Below are positions 63,783 through 64,000 of a DNA stretch of 64,000 nucleotides, piece by piece (within the stretch, counting starts at the first letter, position 1; the number at the start of each line of letters is the position of its first letter). The DNA is from Marinobacter litoralis. GTDB taxonomy: Bacteria; Pseudomonadota; Gammaproteobacteria; Pseudomonadales; Oleiphilaceae. The translations under genes and the position numbers were made by a program. Where the stretch lies: positions 356,519 through 420,518 of the forward strand of contig NZ_JAELVS010000003.1 of assembly GCF_016427555.1 (NCBI RefSeq), given 5' to 3'. The notes beneath the pieces are model-generated. The model searched no databases. It saw only the letters and a program-made list of their open reading frames with translations, and was not told the origin of the DNA.

Positions 63783-64000
63783 CAGAGCAGTGCCTACTCG
63801 ATTACGGAGAATATTCTATACACGTCTCAAATTGGCGCGTTGGCCCCCTCAAGACGTGTCTATTATCTGACCTAGCCTTATAGTTCTATCCAGCAACGCA
63901 CTAACATAGCGATGGCCGTTATAACGGTCAAGAAGTTGCTGCAGCAGATGATAAAGGCAAGGTTTTAAAGTATCAGAAACGAAAAAACCCCAGCCTCTGT
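63783..64000. other. Non-coding right end of the window
   Basis: No convincing gene. A 12-bp palindrome CCGTTATAACGG lies at 63916-63927. The last bases (AAAAAACCCCAGCC, from about 63982) look like the left half of an intrinsic terminator for a minus-strand gene beyond the window. Confidence 0.4.

Overview
The window looks like a chromosomal segment of a Marinobacter-like marine gammaproteobacterium. This rests on recognised protein families and gene order (ftsB-ispD-ispF-truD-surE-pcm-nlpD-rpoS, rsxABCDGE-nth, accA-tilS, hda with purMN), on moderate GC, and on an Na+-dependent symporter and Rsx/Rnf complex typical of marine bacteria. The genus is inferred from general resemblance; no database was consulted. 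About 60 protein genes are packed tightly and no intergenic gap exceeds 300 bases. I found no rRNA, tRNA, CRISPR array, prophage or transposase.

Layout: 12-6030 (minus): a methyl-accepting chemotaxis protein, ampE, ampD and a DUF1631 gene. 6247-13596: nadC, then on the minus strand a YqcC-like gene, an orphan ParA, hda, a CDP-alcohol phosphatidyltransferase and a DUF2066 gene, then divergently purM, purN and a DUF3108 gene. 13587-17432 (minus): avtA, a DUF416 gene, dcd and the Fe-S carrier apbC/mrp. 17611-25819 (plus): metG, the full rsxABCDGE complex and nth. 25897-44681 (minus): a long run of core genes, namely a chalcone-isomerase-like secreted protein, rpoS, nlpD, a DUF368 (PopT-like) gene, pcm, surE, truD, ispF, ispD, ftsB, eno, kdsA, pyrG, tilS, accA, dnaE and a TlpA-like lipoprotein. 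44743-47957 (plus): arsC-like, wrbA, DUF2069 and a GspE-type ATPase. 47958-54557 (minus): a DUF3080 lipoprotein, methionine-salvage mtnC-mtnD-mtnB, an isoquinoline-oxidoreductase-like pair, a tiny repeat lipoprotein and smrA. 54757-63782 (plus): a solute-uptake and signalling block with a cNMP/CBS/DUF294 protein, a DnaQ-like exonuclease, a DUF4212 subunit, an Na+/solute symporter, an unknown membrane protein and an SLC5-STAC hybrid histidine kinase of the CrbS/MxtR type.

The most unusual signal is a family of three intergenic palindromes (16187-16282, 33625-33734, 35580-35673). Each has an exactly 54-nt conserved core (50-53 of 54 identical between copies) that folds into two small hairpins sharing the loop ATCCAT or ATCCTT. 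Each core is closed by a 20-28 bp near-perfect inverted repeat, and these arms are unrelated in sequence between copies. All three sit between co-directional housekeeping genes (apbC/dcd, ftsB/ispD, kdsA/eno). I do not recognise this family.
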